Shown here: positions 13,201 through 28,862 of the stretch, one piece after another
Layout of the letters: every line of letters begins with the position of its first letter
How positions within the stretch are numbered: position 1 is the first letter of the stretch
Source of the DNA: Schistosoma haematobium
Taxonomy: Eukaryota > Platyhelminthes > Trematoda > Strigeidida > Schistosomatidae
NCBI RefSeq assembly: GCF_000699445.3
Contig: NC_067199.1
Location: 31,146,402 to 31,210,401, forward strand
Direction of reading: 5' to 3'
DNA length: 64,000 bases
Program-made: the position numbers and the translations under genes
The notes under the pieces: generated by a model
What the model was told of the DNA's origin: nothing
What the model saw: the letters and a program-made list of their open reading frames with translations, nothing else
Databases searched by the model: none

Positions 13201-16200
13201 AATGAATACGCTACCTTAAAATCATCCGCCAACAGAAAAAGTTTACACACGCTGATTCAGTCTTAGTTATCGTTTATAGAAGCTATAAAGAGCACAAGAC
13301 CTAAGACACCTTGCCATACACCACCCGCGACCAAATGGGGTGCCGACAAAAGGAATTTCGTTCCATCTTCTTGAATGTTTATGACGGAGAAAAGATTCAA
13401 GGCACCTACTCACTGAATATTTGATGCCGAGATACTAGTCTTCCGTTAAGAAACTGATATCCGAGATTAAGTCCAAAAAAATGGGAAGTTAAAAGAGTCA
13501 AAGTTACAATTTACCCAAGATTTAAATTTAAGGAAACCATATTACTAATTAGTTATATGTTCCTTAGCTAGTAAACAACCGGAAGTTTCTTGACGTTCAA
13601 TTCTTTTCTATTAATCTATAGCTTTCCACATGCCTGTATTTGTGCAAGTCATTCTTATCTCGAGATTCGAAACAATAATGTATATATTGTTTCTAGCTGT
13701 TATGATATATGCTTACTTTCCGAGAAGTTTAAACAGTTTTAGTAGACGTACTAGAATATCAGGTCCGGTACAAATGAAGTAAATGGATGCGATTTTTATT
13801 ATTCTACGGTTTCTTAAAACCTTAACGTAGGTTATGGCATTACCGATTTGGAAGTAAGTTAAGGAAAATATTGTTTGTAGTTAATACTTTTGTGTATAAC
13901 TTCTGATCTTATGTTATCTGAAGGTTCATAATTAATTACAAGTATAGTACTGGAAACGTTGGCAATTGTCTTGGTGTCGTTTATAAATGCACCGTCATTC
14001 ACAACGCAAGGATTATTTGTATTTTATGACTCATTATTTATTGAATAGAAAAATAAGTTATGTACTCTGATGCTACCGTTTAGTACTAATAACTCTTCGT
14101 TAATATCTTCTAATCTATAAGCTTCTTTAATTTGGCTGAAAACTACAGTAGCTGGAAAGGTGCTACATAACTCTGGCTTATCACAAGTATCATGATCAAC
14201 AAAATTTCGTATATTAAAATTCAAGATCTCATTAGCCTTCGTTACCATCAAATACTAATTCTGAGACTATCAGTTTGAATTAGAAGTTGATTGGCGACAA
14301 AATTCATAGGGAAATTAAGTTATATTTATTTGTCATGTATAATTATTACTTCGATTCATATGAATAAATACATAAAAATTTACTAAGTTTACCAAATCAG
14401 ACTGTCCTATAGGAATTATGGAGATAGAGAGAAGCTCCTGTAATTTGGACGTTCAAATCACCATTATATTCTTTATTTAAAAAAGAAATGCTCCATAATG
14501 ATTCTTTCCGTAGACAGTAAAAAATATATTTGGAATTAGTAAATCAAACGAGTTTACGATCAGCATTATATTATTCAACAAATCCTCATTAAAAATTTAT
14601 AAATTTATTCACTAGACATTAGCTACTCATACATTCCTTTCCTCAACTCGTCATTACAAAGTGACTTCACACATACCATGTGGGAAATGTATCAGCTTGG
14701 TAAATCTCTTTTTCTGTGTTGTCTATTATTTATGGAAATATCAGTCAGTAACATTCATTTTTCATTTGAATTTTAGTATATCAATTTCTCTTTAACTGAT
14801 ATGGGAAATATCCTGGGACTCCCTGGTTTGCAGTGGGTTTACTCTAATATGTTATTTTTTCTAGTTTTCTTACTTTATATTGTTATTCTATTATGAGACG
14901 TTTTCAGAACACTTAATTATACGTCCTTTATTGTACATTTGACTCTGCATATGAATGAGTTGCAGTAGTCTGAACATTGGCTTACTGACTATCACCATCC
15001 TTCTACCGTCAATAAATTTCTGTACACAAAAGCATGTACTAACGTTTCATAATCGTAACATGGTCAAGGTATTGAATGTTGGATTTGAGAGGACGAACAG
15101 TTGTTTGGTTACTTCGAGATCTCCAGCGCTGGTAGTCGGCATGAATTCGACGTAAGGGTCTTAATATAAATGAAAATTTATTCTTTAAGAAGATGACCAG
15201 TAGTGCAACAGTGAAAACTGTAAGCCAGAGATTTCTTTAGGACTAAAAATTATTATTGCTTGGATCAACGTGACTAGATGAACACTTCGTTTAAGTAGAT
15301 GTTAATCAAGCTGGACATCTGTCCGCTTTATCGTCGGACGATTCACTAAACAAAAAACAAATTCCAACCATTTGATCAAGTTGTACACAATTTATTGGTA
15401 AGCCTTAAAACTTCCCAAGTGTTCAGAAGCTTTGCAGTTTTTTCAATCAGTGTTAAAAATATGTGATAACAATGAGGACTCAATCACTTCGTAATCTATA
15501 TTCGTCTATGGTGTTAGTTTAACTTTACAATAACAAACTCTTATAAAAGCTATAAACTATTATTCGGCATTCACGTGTACATATGTTATGGCTGGATATG
15601 ACTGAAAAATGTAATCACAACTGTTATTTATTAGTCCTTCATTCTTTTCATTTATATCCAAAAAATACATTTCATTAACAATAAAATACTTGTGTTCCTT
15701 GCGCCTTAAATTTTTCCAGATTTCCTGTACTTTTATGTTATTTTAAAATAGTCTGTGATAGATTTCAAAGTAACTACTTATCTACTACTATAAACTTGCT
15801 ATTCAGATTTAATGTTGTAGACGTGTAGAAAGTCTTTTATTCAACTGATGTGTTATTTTCATGATGGTGTACTATAAAAATTCCTGTCCAAACTATAGCT
15901 TATTTAGTCAATAACTTGGCAATCACAAATAAATGATCTTGTTGCCAGAAACTTAATCTTCACAATTACTGGATATATCATAAGTGAATTAAATATCAAA
16001 TATTAAGACACACTAAATGTTTAGGGACTGAGAAAGACACGGTAATCAGTTTATTTTTCACGTCGCCAAGAGAATTCGAAAACACAAGTTATGTAATTAG
16101 ATAAAAATAACTTTTAAAAGGTATTAAACGTCGATCTTGTCTATTTTTTACATTGCTTCTACTGTTTAACAACTGTATTTGTTTTAAATCCATTCAGACA

Positions 16201-19200
16201 AACATTGAACACAGTACTTCGTAATGTTGTCAACCAGTTGGTCGTCCTCCCAAATCGTTTACCGGTTCAACTGGTTCCTGATATTGACATACAGCGTTTG
16301 AAATATCCATTACCTCAAGTAAGCGTGTATCTGAAGTCCGAATAGAACAGTATGTCTCGACACTATTTAACCCAAATTCAGAACATGATTAGTATCATAA
16401 AAAACAATACTGAATTGTATTAATCATTGTTCGTGATATCAATTGACATTATTGCTTCTTCCACTTAGTAGTTTTAAATTTTTGTTGTCAGGTCTAGGAA
16501 CTTAGGTATTTTAGTTAAAGCAATTGGTGGAACTGTACCTTTTTTAAACAAGTGAATTCATTTATGCGTACTTTTCAAGGGTTTATAAACTCAAAATAAT
16601 GGATGATGTACTAAGGCAATCAGATATCATTGTAGCACTAATTGATCATTTATTATAACAGATCTTCAGGTTGGTGTTTGGAAGATGTCTGAAAAGTGGC
16701 TTGTAGTTTTAAGCAACAATATTATTCTTAATATGGAAAACACCCGTTCATTTTCTTGGTTTTTAATCTCTTCCGTAGTTCGATTCCATATTGCATCCAT
16801 CTTTTATAATTTTATGATATATTGAACTGTGTTATCTCGGTAAACAATTAAGTCTATTCTCTTCTGATCATCCAATTGTTTTGAATACCTTAATTAATTT
16901 TCGAACATTATTATTTCTCATTTTATTCACTATTGCTACTCGAATTATTTTTATACCTTCATTATTGATCAATGTTAAAAGGGCGTTCTTCATATCAATA
17001 TCATATCTGGTCGGAATCTTAAAGCAGGTGATAAAAATGTGATTGGACACCGTACATCTGATCCATATTGTGTTATACGAGGTAAATGTCAATTTTATGG
17101 TAGATTTGTATTTTATTTTCAATAAAATAGATGTAGTTAAAAAGTGGATTCAAAATGTTAGTTGTGCTATCCCTATTTTCTTTCTGGAACTCCGGTTGTC
17201 GATAATTCTTTATACATGATTGTTGTAACAGATTAGTCACCACTCTTCCTGACGTCTAGATGATCCCGCAGTCACTTATTTTAACCGCCTGTAGTCTTGT
17301 GTAACTTGTTAATATGAACCAGTTTTCATTATACTGCAACTTTTGATATCCGATAGTTTATTCACAAACCACCAACTTAAGGCCTAAGTGTGAAGTTGTA
17401 CTGCTGACTGTAGAGGGATGTGACGGCAGTAAGATGTTTCCCTCGGACAACCATCATCTGCAGCGATGCTGCCTTCTCACAACGGAAGGAAGGGGTTATA
17501 AAAAGTCGACCCTATAAATATCACACCTCACCTTACCCCACGGACTTCCCTTTCTGACTGTAAGGCCTTTTGAAGTGCGGAGCTAACAAATCAAAAACTT
17601 CCCATAAAAATGCCGTGCGTGACTGGCCTCAAGCAGTTGGCCCTTGGGCTTTGCGATCACGTTTTGAAGATTTCTGTAATCTTGGGCATTAATTCAATAC
17701 TTCCTACCAAAGATCCGAATCAAAATATGAGTGTTAAGTGTATGAATCGAAAATTGTTATATTTTCACTTCTTCCAATTTATAATCAGTTGTGTATGGTT
17801 TGGATATAGTGACTATCTGTAGTGAAGTTCAGGCAACATCTCTCCGAGGCCTCTCGGTTAAATTTACGTAAATCTTGGAGTTGATATTCCTAATAACTCT
17901 CGAAAAACTTACATGTAATAGAATATAAAATGATCGTCAATGAAAAACATACTCTTTCAACTTCACGAAATCGGCAACTTAATTTTTTTTCATTCACAGT
18001 TGGCGCTAGAACGTTCACTACTTCTGTTGTTAAAGAAACACTAGAACCAGTTTGGAACCAACATTTTGAGGTGGGTCATTCAGTTCTCTTAATTGCTGTC
18101 TTTTTTAGTCATTGTCTCGTGATATCGATTGGTTTCCTTTTTTCTACATATCCGAATTCGATCTCATCTAACTCACTATACTCAGCATTTAAGATAAATT
18201 TGTTTCGAGCAATTTTAAATTACCTCTAATTTCAAGCGAATTTCAGAGTATCACAGTATATTTAAAGAGTTAGTAAAGCGTCTATTAATGACTCAAATCT
18301 ATTTCAGAAACATGTAACATTTATATATCGTTAACTAATGAGATTGGTTGCGTTATTTCGACAATAGTCTAAATGCAGATTATCTCTTCAATATTATGTT
18401 TAAGTTACACCACGTTACAGGATACACTTCTGTACGACATTATTGTGTTTACTAGACGTGAAGGTTACCCCATAGTGTGATTGCTTCACCATTTATGATA
18501 TTAACCACTCCTCCCTTCCATGAGACTTGTTTATTATCCTAGAAAGATTCCTATCTGAAAACGACCCAAAACGCCTACATTTCATTATTTGTTGAAAACT
18601 GCAAATATTTATGCACATGAAACGGTGCATAATGTTTTACATACTAATCGACATATTTTATAAACCTTTAGAATACCATAAAAAACAATATTTGAAATGT
18701 ATTGTACTATTATAGATTTATGCTTTTCTACCTTCTCCATCATTTGTTTTAAATTTAATTATGTTACTTGTTTAGATAAGTGTTATCAACTCTTGTCATT
18801 GTACAAAAATCTGTGCATAATAAATATTTCCTAACTTGTATTGATGCGAAGATTGTTTTGTACTTCAAACAGACTAAACTGCATGACCATGGTGGTATTT
18901 TACTCATTTTCGTTCAGTAGTATTTTACAAAATTGGTCTATCATATACTCTACTGAAGTATTTTACTGTCAGGTATAAAATAAAATTTCCTGGATTTTTT
19001 GATAAGTTTGTAAATCAGTTATTCATTTCTTTTGTTCCTGTTGTTAAACATTGCTCTGAACACCAACTGTGCTCCACTGATCCTTAATATCTCCTACAAG
19101 CAGAAACATATATTCTACAGCTTTTAAATCTCTTGAGCCATTGATCCCAGTAGCGTAAACTAGTGCTTCATTTTAGAGGCTTCAGTACAACAGTGTTAAA

Positions 19201-22200
19201 TGTTCTGCGAATGTTATAGGTTTATTCTATTTCAATTTTCCACAAATTGTAAATAACGATGGCGGATTGTAAATAGGTGTATTAACCTCTGCTTTTTCCA
19301 GTGTTCCACTATTCTCAGAATTGGTGTGTTATGAATTGTGGCCTCTGACTAATATCACGTAACAAAACCGCCAATCAGAATGTCGAGTTCTGTAACTTTG
19401 ACCCTGAACCAATCAGTGACACTCCAACCAGCACCAGCAGCTTGATTTACTGCTATGGACTTAGTGGTCCTCAACCTAATAGCTTCTCTCCCTTCTTTGC
19501 CCGTTGAATCCAGACTAGTTTTGTTTTGAATTACATTCCAAGAAAAAAGTCGAAATCTATTCAGTAATTCTAATGAAAGTGGATCTTTAGTCTTTAAACA
19601 TATCAGTTGGCCAAAAGTAGTTTAAAATTGACCATACATGTGTGTCGGTTCAAGCTGTCACACCACGATAGCATAGCGAGACAAAATTACCTGGAGCGAT
19701 ACCAAAGCAGTAGAAGTAATAGTCATAATATCAGTGGTTATAAAAAAGATCAGGTAACTATGATATGATTTATAAACAAAACGTTAGATCTCGCAATAAA
19801 AATTACCAAATAGTTCAGAAACTCAGGATCTGATTGGATACATCTCCATTGGGACCAATTCAGAGTTATGTTACCAATACCTTTAACCATCGATCAAGGC
19901 AATCACACAGACGTGTATCAAGTAGTTAACATCTTCCAACATAGCAAAGCAACAATCAATGAATTCATATGCTGGTATTTTGGTGGTGTTTTGTTCTCTG
20001 AGCTGGATGGTTTGGTCGTGGAGCTTTCATCGTTCTTCTGAACGACATCATCAGCACAAACTTCAGATAGAAGTGAAGTGTTCGAATTTCTCCACCATCA
20101 TATGCTGGTACCAAGTTTTGATCTGGTTGCCCCTACGTTTTTTTTTCAATTTACTTCCACGTTAGCCGTTATCTCGCATCATGACAGGTAGTGGTTCGGC
20201 ATTCGTAATTCATGTTCCATCCACCTAAATCAATGGTTATTCATAATCTCATCAACCACCTTACTATATTTATTTATTACCTTGCTTTTAAGGTCAACAC
20301 TTTTCACTCGATGATCTCAGTATACACGACCTATATATGATCAAATACAAGCAACCTACAAATCTCTCCTAATCTTCTAGGTCACGTTTCATAGTTATAT
20401 GGTAGGACAGAACGAACTGCCTCTAATTGTATTCGTCCTTATGTCGGCAGACGGACATTTCGTATACATCATGAGTGATGTAAGTAGGCAAAAGCCAAAT
20501 GAGCTGTTACAATTGTTGTCGAGATTTCATTAGACACCAACCCACCAGGACTAATGAATATTATAAGATAAGCGGTCTCTAAATAAAACCAAAAATTGCG
20601 AGTCGATTTTCTGAATAAAACTTTTGTTAGGTGAACCTATTTTGGTTAAAAGGATCTAATCTTTAGCTGGGATTTTTGCTCAGATATATTAGTGCCCTGC
20701 CAAAATTTACAGTGCTATAGTAATCAGAGTAAGTTGAAAATAACGGATTGTGATCAAACGCAAGCATGGCATTAGTCGATGAAATCAGGGACTTTTAACT
20801 TTATCTGTGTATAAATCGTTGGTTAATTGTTCAAAAACCTAAAACTGTTACAATTAGGTGACTAGGGGCTTCATTTTCAGATAAACAAAAGTACTGAAGA
20901 TGCAGTTATGGCTTATTCATGTCTTCCTGTGGATCATGAGCATTCAACTAATGCCCTCTTTGTTTCATATAAACATGTACATCTTAATAATGAGAAATTT
21001 GACTTCGATTACTACCAAAAGTATGTCAACCTTGATGGATTATAAGTTTAAATAGATGGTCAAATGACTCCTGGCTAATAGTCTACATGTTTAATCGAAT
21101 TGTCTTTTTCACTAAGAAATAAACTATCTGAGATTCTTAATTTCTCTCACTTTTATGTTAATCCACAAAAGTTGGATAGTTATGTGACTTTCATAATTGA
21201 GTCACAAATGTAACAACCATTTGCTGCATAATGAACGCATGCTATATCGTACGTGTGTGCAATTTCACACTAGAATTTGTTCAGTCCTCGTGACTTATAC
21301 TGAAAATATTTCCTTTCTTTAATTTGCGCTTGTCTGTGCGCATATTTGTATACCGTGTTTCAACTTCAGTCACTGGTATGTTTCTGTTGCATGCTTTCTA
21401 CCACCGGCCATTTTCTAGGTCAGACTAGCTAAATCATTGTACCTTTATCGATTTTACTCGTCAGAACAGACAAAAATACTATGTCAAGATTTCCGTTCGA
21501 GATAAGAAAATAATGCATATTATTGATGTCTTCAGGTCTTTTTCATCAGTCGTTAATAACTTTGAGAGTTCTTTGTACTATTGCAACCAATAAGCAAATA
21601 GGTTCATCAAGTTGAAAATATATCACTAGAAGTACTGAAGGTTAAATATTATATACATATTACCTTCAAACTGACAAAAAAGAAATAAATTTATATTGAT
21701 TTACACTGCTAATATATAGCGTTCATCAAAATAGTTATGCATCTCGCCTGTCTATTCACTCACATAATTTTCATCTCAACTCTATGATGACACAAGAGAC
21801 TTGCCCTTAACTTCGTAAATACTCTGCAATGTACCCTTGGAATTATAGATTAAGCAACTGATTGTTAATGGTCTTTTGAATTCTGAGTCATGATCATATC
21901 GTCCATATTGCAAACTTCAGTGATTCGACATTATGACCTGGTTTTTTATCTTTATGTATGTTTGCATAATACCCTAAGATATGTTTCTCTTGCTTTCTTG
22001 ACGCTCTATAAAAAATTATGTTTTACTAGATAGCACTGTAGTAAACGAGAACTCAAGTACGATAAACGATTATACATTAATTTAAGTCACACAGTGGCTT
22101 TATAAAGTAGGAAAATCATAAACTAACTACATCATTTGAATATCTTCCTTGAGTCGTCCTTTACAACTTCATTCTTCTGACCCAGTTCTTATTCCGATTG

Positions 22201-25200
22201 CTTTTCGTTTTTCTTCCTCTTCTATTTATTTCAAACCTCTGCTGCTAAGCATTCTACTCCCAGTTCCTGCTACATACTGCTTATGTCTGTCCGCATAACT
22301 AGCTCACATCACTCCAGTTTTTAAGACATCTATATAACACTTTACATGCATCTTTTATGTGTCAACTAAAGCAGATTTGCATGAATTATTGCAGTTATTT
22401 AACATAAGTGAGCGTCCAAAATAAAGTGACAAATAAGTGGTTCATTAGTAGTGTTAGAAAATGGAGCATACTCAGCGGAACAGCCTTTGCCACTTCATCG
22501 AGATATTTGTGATCATGTGTAAGAGACATTTTGTCTGGTATTTTCTTAAGGATAGTAAATGATATATATCGAACCACCCAATATAATAGACAGCTTAGAC
22601 GCAACAAGACTATTTGGATTTCGCAGGTAACCTAGCTCTTCTACCTCATACATACGAACAAATGCAGATCAAGACAGCCAGTATAGCAGCAGCCTATGCA
22701 CCAGTAGGTCTCAACATAAACAAAGGAAAAGCAAGATCCCAATGTACAACGCAGAGAGTACCATCTAAATCATACTTGATGGAGAAGCTCTGGGAGAGGT
22801 GGAAAGGTTAACGTACCTGGTCAGTGTCATTGATAAACAAGGAAGATATGATGCAGATGTAAAGGCAAGGATTGGTAAAGCAAGGGAAGCATTCCTAAAA
22901 TTGAGGAACATATGGAACTCAAGACAACTGTCAACCAGTATCAAAATCAGAATCTCCAATACGAATATCAAGATAGTCCTACTGTACAGAGCTGAAATTC
23001 GGAGAACTACCACAACGATCATCAAAAATGTACAAGTATTTATAAACAGATGTCTACGCAAGATACTCAACGTCCGCTGGCCAGATACCATCAGTAACAA
23101 CTTACTGTGGGAGAAAAAAACTATCTTCCATCTGAAGAAGAAATTAGGAAAAGACTCTGGAGATGGATAGGAAATACATTGCGGAAATCACTAAATTACA
23201 TCACGAGGCAAGCGCTAACTTGGAATCCTGAAGGGCAATGGGAAAGAAGAAGGCCAAAGAACACACTGCGTTGAGAATTGCAAACAAACATGAAAAAGGA
23301 TGAATGGCAACTGGAAACAACTGGATAGGATTACCTAGGACAGAGTTGGATGTAGAATGCTATTACGATCCCACGAGTGATAGGTGTAAATAAGTAATGT
23401 GTATTTGACCATACTTAATACAATAGTGATAAAAATCGTTTAGCGGAAATTCGTTCGTAGTTTTATTATCTGTGTCGACTCCTGGGAATGTATTTCAAAT
23501 AAAATTAACTTTACTAGATAGAATTCCCGAAATTTTATTCACTAGCCCATTGTTAATAAATTTGTCGTGATATTTGTGTTTCTTGTGTTCATTCATGTAA
23601 ATTACCTGTGCTCACTTTTTTATATAACTTCAAATATACAACTATTCAGTAATCTAGTTTTCCAATTTTCTCCTGGATGTCAACAGTTCCTTCATATTAA
23701 TTAGACTTCTTAGAATTTAACATCTCATTAACTTCTTTTTTTATTATTTATGTTGTGTCCAATTCAATCATTTAAATACTACTTACTTTTCTTTTTAAAT
23801 AACATTTTATTTAGTCTATCGTCGATATTTGTCATGGTCAGTCAGTAACATTTGAAGTATACGATAAAGATCAAGGGAACAAAGATGATTATTTAGGTTG
23901 GTAAGTATTTTCTTTTGCTTTAGAAAATTAGCTGTCTGGTTTTAGCAGCTGAAAGATGTAAAACGATTTCATTTTTTCCATCTATACCTACTCAGAATGA
24001 ATGTTACTCAATAATTAATATTCCTGAAACGGGTTACCTGAATTCAAAAATACTGGAATTTGACCTATAAGATTACCATATTACAGGCTAGAGACGATCA
24101 ATTTTATGTACATCAGTATAGCGTCAAAGCCACAGTTTACAACTTGCTAATTTAAATTATGTCGGGGTCTAAGGTTTTCTGGAAACCTGTCATCATATAA
24201 ATACTAAATATTTCTATGGAAACAAAACCATTTTAAAATTCTTATTTGCTTATTGTAAATTTGAGTTAGGACCTAATGTAGAATAAAATACACAACAAAG
24301 TATGCAAGTCAACAAATAAATTGATAATAAGCAAATCATCAAGTCACTCTGCCATTGATCGTTTGCATACAAATATTCTACTTAATTTAATCACCTTGAC
24401 TTCTGTCACTTTATGCATATATATGGATTAAAACAGAAGAATGAAAAAAAAATCTACATTAAACTAATCTTTTTCAAAGCATCAATATGCAACCCTTCTG
24501 GTTTGAACTATGATTGATTGGGCTCTTTCGACATATGTGCATCTAAGAATTGCTTCAGTAGCTCTTTCAAGTCATAAACATTTTAAGCAAAGATGGATAG
24601 TAGCTAGTAAATCTAGGTGAATCCAGCTAACGAGTCCCAGTTAAGCCGAAACACACGTCCTGGATTCCACTGCTGGACACTGTCCAACTTTACCTAGAGT
24701 GATATTAATCTTTGATGTTTTCAATCTTGTGCTTTCCAAATAAACTCCCGATAAATAATTTTCTCAATCAGTTTTGATTTGCATTTTACGTACTGTATAT
24801 TAATTTGTTTTTAAAAACAAGCGTAAAGTAGGAAGTAAAATATCCTCTTTGTTAGCTACATCGTTGTTAAACTTTTCATTGTTCCTTATCTTTATGTCTT
24901 AACTTTAAAACAGCTTCATCTCTTCTAACGGAACACCAAACCTCGGCATCCAGTTGCTAAACCTTCAACTTACTGGTTCCATATTCATGTCCACTTATAC
25001 AGAGGCACTGTTAGAGATATGAGAGTATTTATCACTTCCCGGTTGCCCACACCGTGGAAAGGTTCTTCTGGAGGTAACTAAAAGTGAAATTGGATCAAAG
25101 GTGGTCTTAGTGACTTGAGAGTGTGACCGCAGTGCCCAAGGGACAACTGCTTGAGGTCGGTCACACACGACCTTTTTGTGGGTGATTTTCATGTTAGCTC

Positions 25201-25798
25201 CGTGCTTGTTGAGACCTTACCGCCGGAGACGGATATCCGTGGGATAAGATGAGGTGTGAATTTCTAGGGTCGACCTTTTCTAACCCCACCCCTCCTTGTG
25301 GGAAGGCAGCATCGCTGTCATGCTAGTTGTCTGAAGGAAACACCTTACTGCCGTCACAGCTCTGTACAGTCAGCAGTACGACTTCGCCCTAAGACCTTGG
25401 GCGTGCTGTTGTTCACTATACCGAACTTGTTCACTGTAGCTGAAAATTTGTATTAGTTTTAAAGTAAGAGGTTGGATTAAAGCTATATAATCATCTGAAA
25501 GTTTAGTTATATCTGTTTTTAATTGAATGATATTTAGTCATTTCTCAACCGATTACAGGTTTGTGTACTAAGGTGCTGTCACATATATATTATGGTAAAA
25601 ATAGTTCATATAGCTTGATAGATAAAACGTTGTTTCCTCAGGTGATCTAGTGTTTGGAAGTCATGTTCCCGAATCACTAGATTGACGAGTCTCTCTCACC
25701 ATATATATATATATATTGAGATGGTGGAGAAGATTTGTAGCTCAGGTGGATGATTTTGATGGAGTTTTGTTCTCTGAGCTCAGAGAACAAAACTCCAT

Positions 25799-25845
<47 letters not shown>

Positions 25846-28779
25846 TTGCAGATTTATTTCGACTTTTTATGCATTTCTTGAGTAATCATTCTGGGATGTG
25901 AGGTCCAAAAACTGCAGATATCGTATCTCAACAGTGTTCAACCATTAGGACAAAATCCAGTACTCCAGTTTTTCATATTTCACCCAAGGTTATGTACGCC
26001 TCAGCGGAAACTTCTCAGGCTCTGAATTAGAGGGACGTAGGATGGAATCCTCTAGAGAGCACCAGTCCTCTCAAGAGTTTAGGTACACCTAAGTGACAAG
26101 TTCCAAACACCATGAAACTTAGGTCCAAGTTTTCCTATCGACTACACCTAACCACCTATTGGCTTACACTACTCTTTTTTTATCACACCTAACCACACAA
26201 CATCTCGGTATAGTGCATGCAATGTCGAACCACTTAAACTAGTGGCCACATTGAAAATCGATCTATAGAATTCAGTCACCACTAAAAGGACTAGAGAAAT
26301 ATGACATTAATCATAACTCATTGACCAGTAGATTGTTATATATGCAGCTCATTCATAGATGTTTTTCAAACACTTGATCCTATGAGGGTTATCCAGACTA
26401 AGACGAAACTTCCTGATTTTCACAGGAACCACATTTTTACAACCTATTAAGCCTTCAAAGCTACCAGGTTAGTGCATACCTCGAACAATACGAATACAAC
26501 TTCATAATTAATTAATTAGCTTTAATTATCTGTCAATGTAGTAGTTTTTGCCGCTTATTAAATTAATGAAGCTGTTATTTTTGAGGTTTTTAAGATTTCA
26601 TTTATTTTTATGTAAAATTGTATGTTTTAATGCCGCCTTTCTAGGTTATTGTACTAAAGTTATCACCATAGCTACAATCTACGTAAAATTCTTCTCCCCA
26701 TTTTTTAATAATGGAACTTTAAACAAGTCAAACTATTCATTAATGTAACTTTCACTTATATTTTTCTGATAAACATACACACTTTATCAAGTGTAAAAGA
26801 GTGGCTGTCTAGTCTCTTTTTCTGCTGCTAGTCACCTAACCAGTACTATATGTAATTAATCAAGCCCATCTTATCGCAGTTTCAGACTTACTTTCTCGTA
26901 TACACAGTATTGAGTAAACGAAATATATTTCAATCCAACTTCAGGTATTATTTGAAGTACAACATTTCATGTCACTGTATTAGACACAATAGCAACTGTC
27001 GTTTTCATCTACTTATATTTTATTCTATTCTATTTATATTGGTACATTCTGTCTTTTAAATTTATCATTTCAATGTAGTACTTCGATACCAGTTGAGTCG
27101 GTAGTCAGTGAAGGTGAAATAGACACGGTAAGTGTATGAACCGATTAACAAAGTCGTTGTTTGTTATAAATAAAGATTATATCTGTCCCAAATGCCTCAA
27201 ACTAACTCACTGATGATATTTTTGTTAGGATTGAGCTATTATCACAAATTGACTAGCTTTAAAAGTAAGTACCTACTATTGAATTCACGTTTAATAATCA
27301 GAAAATATTGTGTTACTCATCAAACCCGATGTTAATAAGAACAAAATAATTCTTGAAATTCAACGATTTTTCAACTGAAATCATGATGACACTACAAAAT
27401 CTAATGTTTTTATCACATACAAAGTCAATAAATGAATTATATTCATTTTTGAATACTAGACAAATGTTGCGGAATTTGATTGAACTATTAATGTAGACAG
27501 TTACTTGTACAATACTGAATCATTATTTCCCATCTCCGTACTAGTTTAGATGATCGAAGCAAAGCAACTAGGAACTAGTTACACTATTATAGCCTCCTAA
27601 TATTTGTCAAGAAGGATGTACGTATATCTTTCATGTATACTAACTATCACATTCCATCAAAAAAATAATAAAAGTGCATGTGCAACTTGTTTAATCATGT
27701 CCAGTTGTGTAATTCAAAGGTTCACGGCCTCTACATTAAATGTAAACAGTGACATACATTATTTATTCTGTTTATTAACTGTTGTGTAAAATTTGTAACA
27801 AACGGATTACTTTATTGAATGATTTAAATAGAAATCATTATGTTTTATATGAATTATTCTCATTTTACTATATTTGCGACTAAAAAACTAATTTAGCACT
27901 TTGGATTATTTAAATACTTGAAGGTCAAAAGGAGTTATAGGTTTCACAGTTAAGCCGTAATTTCTCAGCTGTCTATACTTTTCAAATGTTTTCGCCCTTA
28001 TTTATATAACACAGAACATAACCGATCCTCCATTTTGATCCACCTTAGGAATTAACACACTATTCCAAACCAAATCACTCATTCAAAGATTTTAATTAGC
28101 ACATTTATTTATGATAGCTTCATAGTGGTTTTGTATCATAGTATGTCAACAAATACCTAACTCGCCTTCAAGTGCGTACAGTACCAAACTATATATCTCG
28201 GTAAATATAACAGTCGATGTAGTTGTTTCATCATTTCGCCTTTCTGTTTCTCTACTTTGTAGCTCTTCATTCGGTAGTATAACTCATTGCGAACCCTACA
28301 GTATCACTGAATGTGATTGAAATTTGCTAGTTAATGATTGGGTTGATAAACTGTGACTTTCTCCATCGGTCAGCGTAATTACTGTCACCAAGTACAAAAA
28401 TATACCATACAGACACATAAATCAGACTCAGTTATTCTGGACTTCTCATCAGTATTTACAGACTTTTCGACTTGTAGCATACGTTTCTTTATATAAGACT
28501 CAGTAGCATCCCAATATAGAAAGCTATTAATTGAGTGACTTTAACTGCTTATTGCTTTAGACTAATAAGTTTCTACACATTATTAAGTCTCACAAAAAAC
28601 ACGGCTGCATAATTTCATACATTAGGTTAAGTAGTCGTTATTCGAAACCCACCCGGGTAATGTCACCTAACGTCACACTAGTAGTGTAACTCACGAGTCA
28701 AGTATACGAATCTGTACTCAGTAAATGAGTAAATAAAAATAAAGTAAACGATATATTTGACAACATAAAGTAAATCAAA

Positions 28780-28862
<83 letters not shown>

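Noticed and set aside
26370..26440. A further hammerhead (AGACGAAAC near CTATGAGGG)
   Set aside because: GAAAC is present, but no CTGANGA box, stem II pairing or GTC cleavage site lies at the right distances.
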